This document shows, in pieces, positions 16,218 through 26,391 of a DNA stretch of 64,000 nt (positions are counted from its first letter, which is position 1; every line of letters begins with the position of its first letter). The notes under the pieces were generated by a model that saw only the letters and a list, made by a program, of their open reading frames with translations, was not told the origin of the DNA and searched no databases. The translations under genes and the position numbers were made by a program. Origin of the DNA: Bacillus thuringiensis (lineage in GTDB: Bacteria; Bacillota; Bacilli; Bacillales; Bacillaceae_G); contig NZ_CP012100.1 of assembly GCF_001182785.1 (NCBI RefSeq), positions 434,001 through 498,000 of the forward strand, written 5' to 3'.

Positions 16218-19200
16218 ATGGCAAGACAATTAGGAAAAAACCTATTGCAACCAGAACCAGGGTGGACTCGTGAATATTGCTTTTTAGAAAATGCAAAACC
16301 AGGTATGTTTTTTTCAAATGTAGACCTAGATAATAAAATTACGGGTGATAAATGGCGTGCAGTAGGTGATACTAACAGATTAGAGCAGAATAGTGCCTGG
16401 TATGTTGGTGATACATTAGGTCGTTCATTTTATTTTAAATTCACAGGGACTTCAGTTCGTATTTTATTAAAAAATTTTACAACTCATGCATATAATATTA
16501 CAGTCACTATAGATGATATAAGCTATGTTGGTTCGGTACCTGCTTATTCTAGCGAATATTCTCTTGTCGTATTTGAGAAACTAGATCTAATTAAAGGTGA
16601 ACATAACGTTAAAGTAACCACAAATGGATATGCTTCTGGGGCACCTGGAACTGCTTATACGTTTATAACTGCTATTGATTACGCGGATTTAAGCGCAAAT
16701 GTCGGTGATGTACTTACACAACCGGAGCCAGGTTGGAGTCGTTTTGATGATAGAAATAGTGCTATTAGATATGAAGGGAATTGGCAAATTTATAATAACC
16801 AGTCTTCCGGTGACGGTTATCTGGGTAGTTACCATATAAAAAATAATGACAAAGATAAATTAGGTCATGTATTTTTCAACTTCACGGGTACCAAGTTACG
16901 AATCCTAGCATATAGAACAGATGGACTTTATTTTGATAACACCAAAATAGTAATTGACGGAGTTACTTACGACATACCTAGAGTTGATAAACCCTCATCT
17001 GTAAAGACTGTTGTTGTATTTGAAAAGACTGACCTTAGTCCAGGTACTCACTCTGTTGATATGTACGACTATTATTTAAACTTGGATGCTATAGACGTGG
17101 GTCAGGGGGAAAGTATTGTAGAAAAAGCTAAAGTAGGGGGAATATTAAAAGAACCCGAACCTGGTTGGCAGCGACATAAGTTTAATGAAAAATTAGACGA
17201 TGGTACAGAAGCTATAAAATACTATCCGGAAGGTGCATGGATAGTAAGAGACTCTGGGGATTATACATATACAAAAAATCATGTTGGTTATTTAAGATTT
17301 AAATTCTATGGTAGTGCTATCAGAATTATATCAACGCACTTTAGTGACACTGCAACGAATACGAAAATAACCATAAATGGTAAAACAAGTTTCCATAATT
17401 TTAGAGGGAATGCAGATGGAGACCTACTATCTTTTGAACAAGCAAATCTCCCCTTAGGTATTCATACAGTAGAAATTGATGCCAATAATTCTGGGAAATC
17501 AAATTTATCTGCTATAGATTTAAAAGATGGTGAGTACCTTGTGCCTTTAATTAAAGTTGGAGAAGCTTTACTTCAACCAGAGCCAGGTTGGACCCGCTAT
17601 GATGATACAAGTATCAATATTAAATATAGTGGTCCGTGGTCTTCTAGTTTAGCAGATACCGGTAGTTATAATAACTCCATACATTACACTGTAGAAAATG
17701 CTGGTGTTACATTTTCATTTTATGGAAAATCATTAAGGATTATTGGATTAGTAAGTACGGGTTATAAAAAAGCTAATATCATCATAGATGGTAAGATTTT
17801 AGATGAAATAAATTTCAATTCCGCAGTAACTGAAAGATCCATTCTTTTGTACGAGAAAAAAGACCTAACTGAAGGAAAACACACCGTTACAATATGGGGT
17901 GAATATATTAATTTAGATGCAATTGATATTAATGGAAGTGGATTTCTTATTCCTCCTGTTAAAGTAGGTGAAAGATTAAAAGAACCAGAACTTGGTTGGA
18001 AACGTTTTGATGATAGGGACCAAAGAATATTTTATGAAAACCCCGATGGAGGATCTTGGATACAAATATCAGTAGATCCTACTGATTACTATAACGGAAC
18101 ACTTACATATAAAGAACATGTAGGGATGCCACGTTTAAAAGTTAAGTTTAAATTTAAAGGAATCCAACTCAGAATTCTTGCTACAAGATTTACTACAAAC
18201 CTTTCTAAATATGAGGAAGCTAAGATTCTAATAGACGGTGTTCAATATGTATATAACCAAAATGGAACATCCAATCAATTTTGTACATTACTATTTGAAT
18301 CACCAGTCTTAAACCAGGATGTTCACACAGTAGAAATCACGACCGGTAAAGGTCCATTTGATTTTGATTGTATAGATATATTGGGTGGGGACTTATTTTT
18401 ACTTGCTAAAGTTGGCGATGTACTTACACAACCGGAACTAGGTTGGAAACGATTTGATGATACGGATAGCAATATCAAATATATAGGTAATTGGGTTGCT
18501 GTCCAAAATATTGAAGACCGTTTTAATGGAACTCTTCATTACAAGCATAGTTCTCATGGTACAGAGCCAATAGCAATCGAATTTCATTTCAAAGGAACTA
18601 AACTTAGACTTATTACCCTTGTAAGTAAGATATATGATAAAGATCTACAAATTACAATAGATGGCGTAACAGAAACGTTCAGTAGTTCTAGAGATACAGT
18701 TGCTGCTCAAATACTCACTTATGAAAAATTAGGTTTATCAAATTCAATTCATACCGTGAGAATTACCGGTATTTATGCAAATTTAGATGCCATCGATATT
18801 GATGATACTGGAGAGTTAATTCCAATAGATGTAGCTAAAAAGCCCAAAGTATCCTTGTACGAAAAAGAAAGCGGAAAAATATTTGTAGACGATTTTGATT
18901 CCGTAAATCCCAAATGGCTTATGTCACTATCAAGTGCATTTAACAATGCTATCAAAAAAGGTTTCTTACGTATGAATCATTCCGCAGATAAAGACGTTAT
19001 GCTGTTAATCGATAAACCGCAAGGTAACTTTGCAATCCAGGTTATTGCGGATTATGCTCCTACAAAAGAAGGAGATGAAGGTGGCTTACTGCTCTACCAA
19101 AATGAAAAGAATAAGGTTGAATTCCTTGAATCTTATGCTGCTAATAGTTCACAAAGCAATAAAGAGTGGCTGGCAATATGTAAAGAAGATCAATGGGACT

Positions 19201-19904
19201 TTTACACAAAGACAGATACATTCTTTGATTATGCGAATAAAGATTCATTATCAACTGAACGAATAGGTGTGGTTTTAAAAAGAGGAACTGAAGAAGGATT
19301 TGTACCGCTAGACATTAATAAAATCATTATGACAAAGAGTAATATGTTACGTCTGCGCCAGCTATATGAAAATTATAAGATTGTATTAAAAGATACTGCA
19401 GATAATACCCTTTCTACTAACATCGTAGCTACAGCTCATACAGGCATTGATATTCTACTTCCTTCTTTAGAATTTGAGGGAATCGTAGAAATATATGACG
19501 AGGAAAATGAACTGTTAGCAAAGAAACAAACTACTTTTTATGGTGGAGATATGTATTGTATGGGTTCATCTTTACAAATAAAAATGAATAACGATGAATT
19601 AAATACAACAGATTCAACGAATTTAGGTTACATGTTGAATAATGAGCGAATTGTAAAAATGACAATCGTAAATGATAACATCGGTGCTGCTACAAATATA
19701 AAACTATCGATTCAGCAATACATGGATAAAATTGGTTACACCTGGGCACTTATTTCATTAGATGGTACTAACTACTTGAATGAAATACAGATTGATTCAA
19801 TAGCCGCACAAAGTACACGTGATTTTTGGGTAAAGGTTGTGAAGGATACAAATTCTCTAGCATTTGAACCAATTTATTTTAATGTTCATTTAAAACATAA
19901 TTGA
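16218..19904 (+). CDS. Tail fibre 1, six beta-sandwich modules plus constant C-terminus
   Basis: A 1228-residue protein with a GAGAGAG site. It holds six modules of ~140-150 residues starting near residues 1, 160, 304, 444, 581 and 730. Each begins 'VG-x-x-L-x-x-PE-GW-R' and, in most, continues 'FDD-x-D/N-x-x-I-Y-x-G-W'; each ends with a strand followed by 'LDAIDI'. Such modules resemble galactose-binding-like carbohydrate domains. Residues ~873-1228 are a constant region shared with the next two fibres; its first part (FVDDFDSVNPKW... LLIDKPQGNFAIQV) looks like a concanavalin/LamG-like sandwich. The likely role is host surface-glycan binding; the specificity cannot be read. Confidence 0.7.
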   Translation: MARQLGKNLLQPEPGWTREYCFLENAKPGMFFSNVDLDNKITGDKWRAVGDTNRLEQNSAWYVGDTLGRSFYFKFTGTSVRILLKNFTTHAYNITVTIDDISYVGSVPAYSSEYSLVVFEKLDLIKGEHNVKVTTNGYASGAPGTAYTFITAIDYADLSANVGDVLTQPEPGWSRFDDRNSAIRYEGNWQIYNNQSSGDGYLGSYHIKNNDKDKLGHVFFNFTGTKLRILAYRTDGLYFDNTKIVIDGVTYDIPRVDKPSSVKTVVVFEKTDLSPGTHSVDMYDYYLNLDAIDVGQGESIVEKAKVGGILKEPEPGWQRHKFNEKLDDGTEAIKYYPEGAWIVRDSGDYTYTKNHVGYLRFKFYGSAIRIISTHFSDTATNTKITINGKTSFHNFRGNADGDLLSFEQANLPLGIHTVEIDANNSGKSNLSAIDLKDGEYLVPLIKVGEALLQPEPGWTRYDDTSINIKYSGPWSSSLADTGSYNNSIHYTVENAGVTFSFYGKSLRIIGLVSTGYKKANIIIDGKILDEINFNSAVTERSILLYEKKDLTEGKHTVTIWGEYINLDAIDINGSGFLIPPVKVGERLKEPELGWKRFDDRDQRIFYENPDGGSWIQISVDPTDYYNGTLTYKEHVGMPRLKVKFKFKGIQLRILATRFTTNLSKYEEAKILIDGVQYVYNQNGTSNQFCTLLFESPVLNQDVHTVEITTGKGPFDFDCIDILGGDLFLLAKVGDVLTQPELGWKRFDDTDSNIKYIGNWVAVQNIEDRFNGTLHYKHSSHGTEPIAIEFHFKGTKLRLITLVSKIYDKDLQITIDGVTETFSSSRDTVAAQILTYEKLGLSNSIHTVRITGIYANLDAIDIDDTGELIPIDVAKKPKVSLYEKESGKIFVDDFDSVNPKWLMSLSSAFNNAIKKGFLRMNHSADKDVMLLIDKPQGNFAIQVIADYAPTKEGDEGGLLLYQNEKNKVEFLESYAANSSQSNKEWLAICKEDQWDFYTKTDTFFDYANKDSLSTERIGVVLKRGTEEGFVPLDINKIIMTKSNMLRLRQLYENYKIVLKDTADNTLSTNIVATAHTGIDILLPSLEFEGIVEIYDEENELLAKKQTTFYGGDMYCMGSSLQIKMNNDELNTTDSTNLGYMLNNERIVKMTIVNDNIGAATNIKLSIQQYMDKIGYTWALISLDGTNYLNEIQIDSIAAQSTRDFWVKVVKDTNSLAFEPIYFNVHLKHN

Positions 19905-20281
19905 GGTAAATAAGATATAGATACAGTAACGAGATTAATGAAAAGAAATTTTAAAATTATAATTGACCCCAAAAACGATTTTTATATAACAAAGATGTAG
20001 AATGTAATCATTTGAATAAATCCTGAGTCTAGCCGGAGAACTTTCTGTGAATTCTATCATAATAGAGAACTAAAAAGAGAATATGGATTGTTTTTTTGAA
20101 ATAAAGAACGATTAAGTAGTTAGTCTGCAGATATAGTTACCTTACTTGAGAGAGTGCTAGGCATAGAAAAAGGAGAATAAATAGAGGATGTAGGGAAAAT
20201 ATAGGTTTGAAACTATGTGAAGTATTAGTTATTTGTTAACAAGCTTACATTGAAGAAAACTAGATAATATAGGGTGATAGA
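19905..20281 (+). pseudogene. Spacer 1: decayed flanking-gene fragments
   Basis: No ORF is intact here. The first ~40 bases match the start region of the 126-residue gene at 25042 (GAGGTAAATA then ACAGTAACGAGATTA), but the start codon is lost (ATATAG). The last ~180 bases match the 3' end of the 837-residue gene: GAGAGAGTGCTAGGCATA against GAGAGAGTGCTAGATACA, and ATTGAAGAAAACTAGATAA against the sequence before fibre 1. It is a relic of tandem duplication. Confidence 0.75.
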
Positions 20282-22711
20282 GTGACAATTCAATTAGGCA
20301 ATAGTTTACTGAAACCGGAATCTGGATGGAATCGTAAGTATTTCCAACGCGATAACGTTAACACTTTTTTTCAAGGTATAAGAGATAAGGATAAATACCC
20401 AAATGCTAATTGGTTTATAGTAGGTGAAAATAGTAATCCTTCTGCAGAAGACTGTTGGGTTGCAGGTGATGGCCCCCGAAATACAAGTGATGATATATTT
20501 TCATTCACATTTACAGGAACAGCTTTAAGAATAATGCAAAAATCTAGTTCAGCACATCGTTACAATATAAAAGTAAGAATAGATGGTGGGAATTGGATTA
20601 AAGGCTCAGTAATTTCTAATTCTCCATCAATGTTTAGAGTCTGTTTTGAAAAATTTGATTTACCTAGCGGCACTCATAGAGTAGAGGTAACTTATGATGG
20701 TTTCACTACTGGTTCAAATGAGAATCATTATACGTTTTTATCAGCTATTGATTACGCAAATTTTAATGCTAAAGTCGGTGATGTATTAAAAGAACCAGAG
20801 CCTGGTTGGGAACGGTTTGATGATAAGGATAGCAATATTCGATATACAGGAAATTGGCAACACAATACAAATGCTACAGGTTACTATAATAAATCAGTTT
20901 CGTACAAGCATCAAGATCATGGTAACGAACCAACTAAGTGTGAGTTTATCTTTTCAGGAACCGGAATTCGGATTATTTCAGAATATCATAATAGTACCAG
21001 CAGCTACCACCGCCCAATAAAAATTACGATTGACGGTTTTTCTGAAACTTATACAATTTCACCTATAACTCATTTACAACAATGTTTAGCATACGAAAAA
21101 TTAAACCTTACTTTAGGAATTCATACAGTTGTAATTGAAGCTCAAGATAATATTATAGATGCAATTGATATATTAGGGGGAGCACTTCTTACAACTGTTA
21201 AAGTTGGTGATGTACTAAAAGAACCAGAACCAGGTTGGAAAAGGTTTGATGATATGGATAGCAATATTAATTATACTGGCGATTGGATGGTGCATCAAAG
21301 TAGTTCAGGTATTTACTACAATAACTCAATTCACATGAAATCATATTCCATGCCAGGAACATATGGAATTCAGTTTACGTTTATTGGTACGGGTCTACGA
21401 TTAATTGCAGTGAAATCCGGAACGACAAGTTTTAAAGGTAAGTTAACTAAGGTTACTATTGATGGAGTAGACGCAGGCACATTTGAGATGTATGAAAGTT
21501 CTATAAATGTATTATATCAATGTATTCTATTTGAAAAGTTAAATCTTGCACCAGGTTCTCATACTGTCACTATTGGTACAGGCGCATTGTATTTAGATGC
21601 TATCGATATATTAGGTGGAGAATTAATATCACAAGATGTAATTAAAAAGCCAAAAGTATCCTTATATGAAAAAGAAAGTGGAAAAATATTTGTAGATGAT
21701 TTCGATTCCGTAAATCCAAAATGGCTTATGTCACCATCAAGTGCATTTAACAATGCTGTTAAAAAAGGATTCCTACGTATGAATCATTCTGCAGATAAAG
21801 ACGTTATGCTGTTAATTGATAAACCACAAGGTAACTTTGCAATCCAAGTTATTGTGGATTATGCTCCTACAAAAGAAGGAGATGAGGGCGGCTTACTGCT
21901 CTATCAAAATGAAAAGAATAAGGTTGAATTCCTTGAATCCTACTCTGCTAATAGTTCTCAAAGCCATAAAGAGTGGATGGCAATTTGTAAGGAAGATCAA
22001 TGGGATTTCTATACAAAGACAAATATATTTTTTGATTATATGGATAATGATTCATTAGTAGCAAAAAGAATTGGTGTTGTTCTAAAAAGAGGAACTGCAG
22101 AGGGATTTGTACCGCTTGACATCAATAAAATTATTATGACAAAGAGTAATATGTTACGTCTGCGTCAACTATATGAGAATTATAAGATTGTATTAAAAGA
22201 TACTGCAGATAATATTCTGTCTACTAATATTGTGGCGGCAGCTCATACAGGCATTGATATTCTACTTCCTTCTTTAGAGTTTGAGGGAATCGTAGAAATA
22301 TATGACGAAGAAAACGAACTACTAGCAAAGAAACAGGCCACCTTCTATGGTGGGGATATGTATTGTATGGGTTCATCCCTACAAATTAAAATGAATAACG
22401 AAGAATTAAATACAACGGATCCAACGAATTTAGGTTACATGGTGGATAATGAGCGAATTGTAAAAATGACAATCGTAAATGATAACATTGGTGTTGCTAC
22501 AAATATAAAACTATCAATCCAGCAATACATGGAGAAAGTTGGTTACACCTGGGTACTTATTTCATTAGGTGGTACTAACTATTTGAATGAAATACAGATT
22601 GATTCAATAGCCGCACAAAGTACGCGTGACTTTTGGGTAAAGGTTGTGAAGGAAACAAATTTACTAGCATTTGAACCGATTTATTTTAATATTCACCTAA
22701 TACATAGTTGA
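20282..22711 (+). CDS. Tail fibre 2, three modules plus constant C-terminus
   Basis: An 809-residue protein starting at GTG with AGGGTGA before it. It has three N-terminal modules (near residues 1, 163 and 306); the second and third carry the full 'VGDVLKEPEPGW-RFDD-DSNI-YTG-W' signature. The constant region (residues ~454-809) is nearly identical to those of fibres 1 and 3 in protein and DNA. The first module is divergent in all three fibres and may be the virion-attachment or capping piece. It is probably an alternative receptor-binding fibre co-expressed with the others. Confidence 0.7.
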   Translation: MTIQLGNSLLKPESGWNRKYFQRDNVNTFFQGIRDKDKYPNANWFIVGENSNPSAEDCWVAGDGPRNTSDDIFSFTFTGTALRIMQKSSSAHRYNIKVRIDGGNWIKGSVISNSPSMFRVCFEKFDLPSGTHRVEVTYDGFTTGSNENHYTFLSAIDYANFNAKVGDVLKEPEPGWERFDDKDSNIRYTGNWQHNTNATGYYNKSVSYKHQDHGNEPTKCEFIFSGTGIRIISEYHNSTSSYHRPIKITIDGFSETYTISPITHLQQCLAYEKLNLTLGIHTVVIEAQDNIIDAIDILGGALLTTVKVGDVLKEPEPGWKRFDDMDSNINYTGDWMVHQSSSGIYYNNSIHMKSYSMPGTYGIQFTFIGTGLRLIAVKSGTTSFKGKLTKVTIDGVDAGTFEMYESSINVLYQCILFEKLNLAPGSHTVTIGTGALYLDAIDILGGELISQDVIKKPKVSLYEKESGKIFVDDFDSVNPKWLMSPSSAFNNAVKKGFLRMNHSADKDVMLLIDKPQGNFAIQVIVDYAPTKEGDEGGLLLYQNEKNKVEFLESYSANSSQSHKEWMAICKEDQWDFYTKTNIFFDYMDNDSLVAKRIGVVLKRGTAEGFVPLDINKIIMTKSNMLRLRQLYENYKIVLKDTADNILSTNIVAAAHTGIDILLPSLEFEGIVEIYDEENELLAKKQATFYGGDMYCMGSSLQIKMNNEELNTTDPTNLGYMVDNERIVKMTIVNDNIGVATNIKLSIQQYMEKVGYTWVLISLGGTNYLNEIQIDSIAAQSTRDFWVKVVKETNLLAFEPIYFNIHLIHS

Positions 22712-23094
22712 GGTGAATATAATATGGGGACTGTAATGAAATTAATAGGAAAATATCACATATTAATTTCAAATTGTAAAAAATAATGAAAATAAAATTA
22801 AAGGAGGGACAAACTATGTAACAGCTAACAAAAATAAATTTTAAGGGATATATTTTTTTGAAAGTCAGTAGTGATGGATATACTGTTTTGTTTAGAAATC
22901 ATTACAAAGTAATTTGAACGATTTGAATGTAACTAGGACGAAAAATTGTTATGGAAGATGACTAAATATTTTCATTGGAAAGAGCATTAGATAGAAAAAT
23001 ATATAATAATCTGAAGTTATGAGTATTGTATAGTCACTAATAATGATGGGAGAACTTCAATTGGAAGGAAACGAGAAAAAGAGTAGGTGATGTA
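22712..23094 (+). pseudogene. Spacer 2: decayed flanking-gene fragments
   Basis: At 22724-22786 the start of the 126-residue downstream gene survives as MGTVMKL followed by unrelated residues and a stop after 20 codons. From about 22900 on, the sequence follows the 3' end of the 837-residue gene with many indels: GAACGATTTGAA, then AAAGAGCATTAGATA, then TCTGAAGTTATG, and TCAATTGGAAGGAAACGAG just before the fibre 3 start. Together these mark the joint of a second tandem duplication unit. Confidence 0.8.
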
Positions 23095-25029
23095 ATGACT
23101 GTAATTGGGGATATATTGAGGAATCCAGAAGTTGGATGGAGGAGATATGATTGTATGCCATCTCATTCATTCCTTTTTGAGATGAATGGATTTACTGTCA
23201 ATGATACTTATAAAAATTATTATTTTGGTTCAACAAAAGATAGTTATTTACGATTTAAGTTTTTGGGGAAGAAACTACGTGTAATAGCAGAAGTCAGTAG
23301 CGGACCAGGGAATGTTTCTATATCAATTGATGGTGGTGAAAAAGAATATTTTAGCCTTTATAAAGATTTAAAAGGCGGTTTACAGGAATATACTTTCCTT
23401 TTTGAAAAGCAATTATTAAAATGGGAGATACATGAAGTTATTATTAAAATTGAGAGTACAACTGGTCATAGTCACCGATTTAATGCGTTTGATATAGATG
23501 CACAAGGGGAATTTTTAACATTTCCTAAAAAAGGTGAGGAATTAAAGGAACCAGAATCAGGATGGAATCGTTTTGATAATACTGATCGTAGGATTAAATA
23601 TACTGGGAACTGGGAAGAAATCCATAATGATTCTCGGTATCACAACGGAACAGGGATTTATAAAAATACTACACATGGAACAGAACCTGTAATATGTGAG
23701 TTTAGTTTTAATGGTACGGGACTCCGAATAATTAGTCGGAATTATGATGGGAGTGGTGGCTACAAAGCGCCTATTGCTATAACTATAGACGGTGTAACAG
23801 AGACATATTCTTTAATAGGTTCAAAAGTTTTATGGCAAGCTCTAGTTTATGAAAAATTAAAATTAGAACCTGGAATTCATCAAATAAGGATAGAAGCTAT
23901 AGAAAATGTTATTGATGCAATTGACGTATTCGGTGGAGAATTACAATTATCAGACCTAATTAAAAAGCCAAAAGTATCCTTATACGAAAAAGAAAGCGGA
24001 AAAATATTTGTAGATGATTTTGATTCCATAAATCCAAAATGGCTTATGTCACCATCAAATGAATTTAACAATGCTGCTAAAAAAGGATTCCTACGTATGA
24101 ATCATTCTGCAGATAAAGACGTTATGCTGTTAATTCATAAACCACAAGGTAACTTTGCAATCCAAGTTATTGCGGATTATGCTCCTACAAAAGAAGGAGA
24201 TGAAGGCGGCTTACTGATTTATCAAAATGAAAAGAATAAAGTCGAGTTCCTTGAATCCTATTCTGCTAATGGTTCACAAAGCAATAAAGAGTGGATGGCA
24301 ATATGTAAGGAAGATCAATGGGACTTTTACACAAAGACAGATACATTTTTTGATTATATGGATAATGATTCATTAGATGCAAAAAGAATTGGTGTTGTTC
24401 TAAAAAGAGGAACTGCAGAAGGGTTTGCATCGCTAGACATCGATAAAATTATTATCACAACAAGTAACATGTTACGTCTGCGACAACTATATGAGAATTA
24501 TAAGATTGTATTAAAAGATACTGCAGATAATATTCTGTCTACTAATATTGTGGCGGCAGCTCATACGGACATTGATATTCTACTTCCTTCTTTAGAGTTT
24601 GAGGGAATCATAGAAATATATGATGAAGAAAACGAACTACTAGCGAAGAAACAAACTACCTTCTATGGTGGGGATATGTATTGTATGGGCTCATCCCTAC
24701 AAATCAAAATAAATAACGATGAATTAAATACAACAGATCCAACGAATTTAGGTTATATGTTGAATAATGAGCGTATTGTAAAAATGACAATCGTAAATGA
24801 TAACATCGGTGCTGCTACAAATATAAAACTATCAATCCAGCAATACATGGAGAAAGTTGGTTACACCTGGGTACTTATTTCATTAGGTGGTACTAACTAT
24901 TTGAATGAAATACAGATTGATTCAATAGCCGCACAAAGTACGCGAGATTTTTGGGTAAAGGTTGTGAAGGATACAAAATTCCTAGCATTTGAACCAATTT
25001 ATTTTAATGTTCATCTAAAACATAACTGA
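23095..25029 (+). CDS. Tail fibre 3, two modules plus constant C-terminus
   Basis: A 644-residue protein, AGGTGAT site. Module 1 (residues 1-~143) is divergent, with 'PEVGWRRYD'; module 2 (~144-289) carries 'LKEPESGWNRFDNTDRRIKYTGNW'-like sequence. The constant C-terminal region (~290-644) matches the other two fibres nearly base for base over long stretches. It is the shortest of the array and the only one still followed by an intact copy of the 126-residue gene. Confidence 0.7.
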   Translation: MTVIGDILRNPEVGWRRYDCMPSHSFLFEMNGFTVNDTYKNYYFGSTKDSYLRFKFLGKKLRVIAEVSSGPGNVSISIDGGEKEYFSLYKDLKGGLQEYTFLFEKQLLKWEIHEVIIKIESTTGHSHRFNAFDIDAQGEFLTFPKKGEELKEPESGWNRFDNTDRRIKYTGNWEEIHNDSRYHNGTGIYKNTTHGTEPVICEFSFNGTGLRIISRNYDGSGGYKAPIAITIDGVTETYSLIGSKVLWQALVYEKLKLEPGIHQIRIEAIENVIDAIDVFGGELQLSDLIKKPKVSLYEKESGKIFVDDFDSINPKWLMSPSNEFNNAAKKGFLRMNHSADKDVMLLIHKPQGNFAIQVIADYAPTKEGDEGGLLIYQNEKNKVEFLESYSANGSQSNKEWMAICKEDQWDFYTKTDTFFDYMDNDSLDAKRIGVVLKRGTAEGFASLDIDKIIITTSNMLRLRQLYENYKIVLKDTADNILSTNIVAAAHTDIDILLPSLEFEGIIEIYDEENELLAKKQTTFYGGDMYCMGSSLQIKINNDELNTTDPTNLGYMLNNERIVKMTIVNDNIGAATNIKLSIQQYMEKVGYTWVLISLGGTNYLNEIQIDSIAAQSTRDFWVKVVKDTKFLAFEPIYFNVHLKHN

Positions 25030-25041
25030 GGTGAATACAAT

Positions 25042-25422
25042 ATGGGAACTGTAATGAAATTATATAGATATACATCCGAAAGTGAGATTACACCATCAAT
25101 CCTTATTGAGAGGAATGTACAAGTTACAATTGAACCAGGGAAAGTTCTATATGCTCCGCTGGATGTAGGTTGTAACAAATACGATATTCGTACGATTCAA
25201 GTTACAAATGATTCAAACGTTGAAGCGATGTTATTTATGTACGATCAAAAAGAGAATGGGAATCAGATTTATAAAAGCTTATCAGAAAAAAGAACATATG
25301 ATATTTTGGCTATTCCTTGTGAGGATAAAGATCATACAAACAAGGTACATCTTTATATAGAAAATAGGGGCGTAGCAAACTCTACTTTTAATGTTTCTAT
25401 GAAAGCAATACGTTTAAATTAA
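25042..25422 (+). CDS. Small beta-rich tail protein
   Basis: 126 residues starting MGTVMKLYRYTSESE, twelve bases after fibre 3, with GAGGTGAAT as ribosome site. It is predicted all-beta, with no membrane segment. Decayed 5' fragments of this gene follow fibres 1 and 2, so the ancestral duplication unit included it. It could be a fibre cap, chaperone or trimerisation partner; no family is recognised. Confidence 0.5.
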   Translation: MGTVMKLYRYTSESEITPSILIERNVQVTIEPGKVLYAPLDVGCNKYDIRTIQVTNDSNVEAMLFMYDQKENGNQIYKSLSEKRTYDILAIPCEDKDHTNKVHLYIENRGVANSTFNVSMKAIRLN

Positions 25423-25437
25423 GGAGGAACATATAAA

Positions 25438-26376
25438 ATGACAAATAAAATTTGTAAGTTACACAGACTAGAACGAAGAGAAGTCTTTATGAAGATTATT
25501 GATGAAATGAAAAAGTCTGGATGGCAGCAATTAAATGCTGACAAACCGGATAAGAATAATATTTTTGTTATGTTTTCTACAGGTAATGATGGAACCAAAA
25601 ACAATTATATTGAGCTGCGTCCTAATGACTCAACCTCTAAAAACGACCAACTATCGAGCGCAAATGATATAAGGGATCCAAAAGGGAATCGTGCAGATGG
25701 GAGTTATAGACTGATTAGAGGTTACAATAAAGATACTAATAATGGGACCGGAGAAGAATCATGGTTTCCGTTAGTATTTCATCATGGAAAAGTACATAAT
25801 TCGAGCGGAATAACTACTTTAGGTTATGAAAAATATATGGTTGATCTATATCTATACGTTGATAAGGATACAGTCATTTATTGTGTATATGCAAATGATG
25901 ATGAAATCCCATCCGAAAAAGGAAAAACAACAATTGGTTTTCTAGGAATACCTGACGAATTATATCAACCGGAATTATTTACACCTTATTCCTATCCTTT
26001 TAGTGTTTTATTAAGCGCTGGAGCCTATTCCCAACAAACTGCACAAGTAACTAATAAAAGCAAATTTGCTACACCATCACCAGTGTCTCGTTCAGTTTCA
26101 ACATTCTTTTGGGATAAGGTGTTTTTAAGAGCTCCTTCAAATGAGGGGAAAATAGTTTTCACACCGCTATATTTGGGTGATTCGACAGATGGGTTCAGAG
26201 GGAAATATGATGGTTTTTACATATATAAAGGGAGTGGTTATATTTACGGTGATATTGTAGAAGTCCCAGAGAATAATGAAATTCAAAAATATAAATTATT
26301 TTATACGTATGCTCCATCTGTAAGCGGACAATACAATTCATTTGCTGAATATGCTATAGCTTTACGCATCGAGTAA
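25438..26376 (+). CDS. Baseplate/tail-tip protein, paralogue 3 of the GW scaffold
   Basis: 312 residues with a perfect AAGGAGG site. The N-terminal helix leads to 'MKKSGWQQLN', and further on there is 'IVFTPLYLGDSTDGFRGKYDGFYIYKGSG'. Both match the layout of the 447- and 578-residue proteins upstream (helix-GW, then PLY-x-G). It is probably a third, more diverged member of that paralogous set. Function in adsorption is inferred from its neighbours. Confidence 0.45.
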   Translation: MTNKICKLHRLERREVFMKIIDEMKKSGWQQLNADKPDKNNIFVMFSTGNDGTKNNYIELRPNDSTSKNDQLSSANDIRDPKGNRADGSYRLIRGYNKDTNNGTGEESWFPLVFHHGKVHNSSGITTLGYEKYMVDLYLYVDKDTVIYCVYANDDEIPSEKGKTTIGFLGIPDELYQPELFTPYSYPFSVLLSAGAYSQQTAQVTNKSKFATPSPVSRSVSTFFWDKVFLRAPSNEGKIVFTPLYLGDSTDGFRGKYDGFYIYKGSGYIYGDIVEVPENNEIQKYKLFYTYAPSVSGQYNSFAEYAIALRIE

Positions 26377-26391
26377 GAAGGAGGTAAGTAT

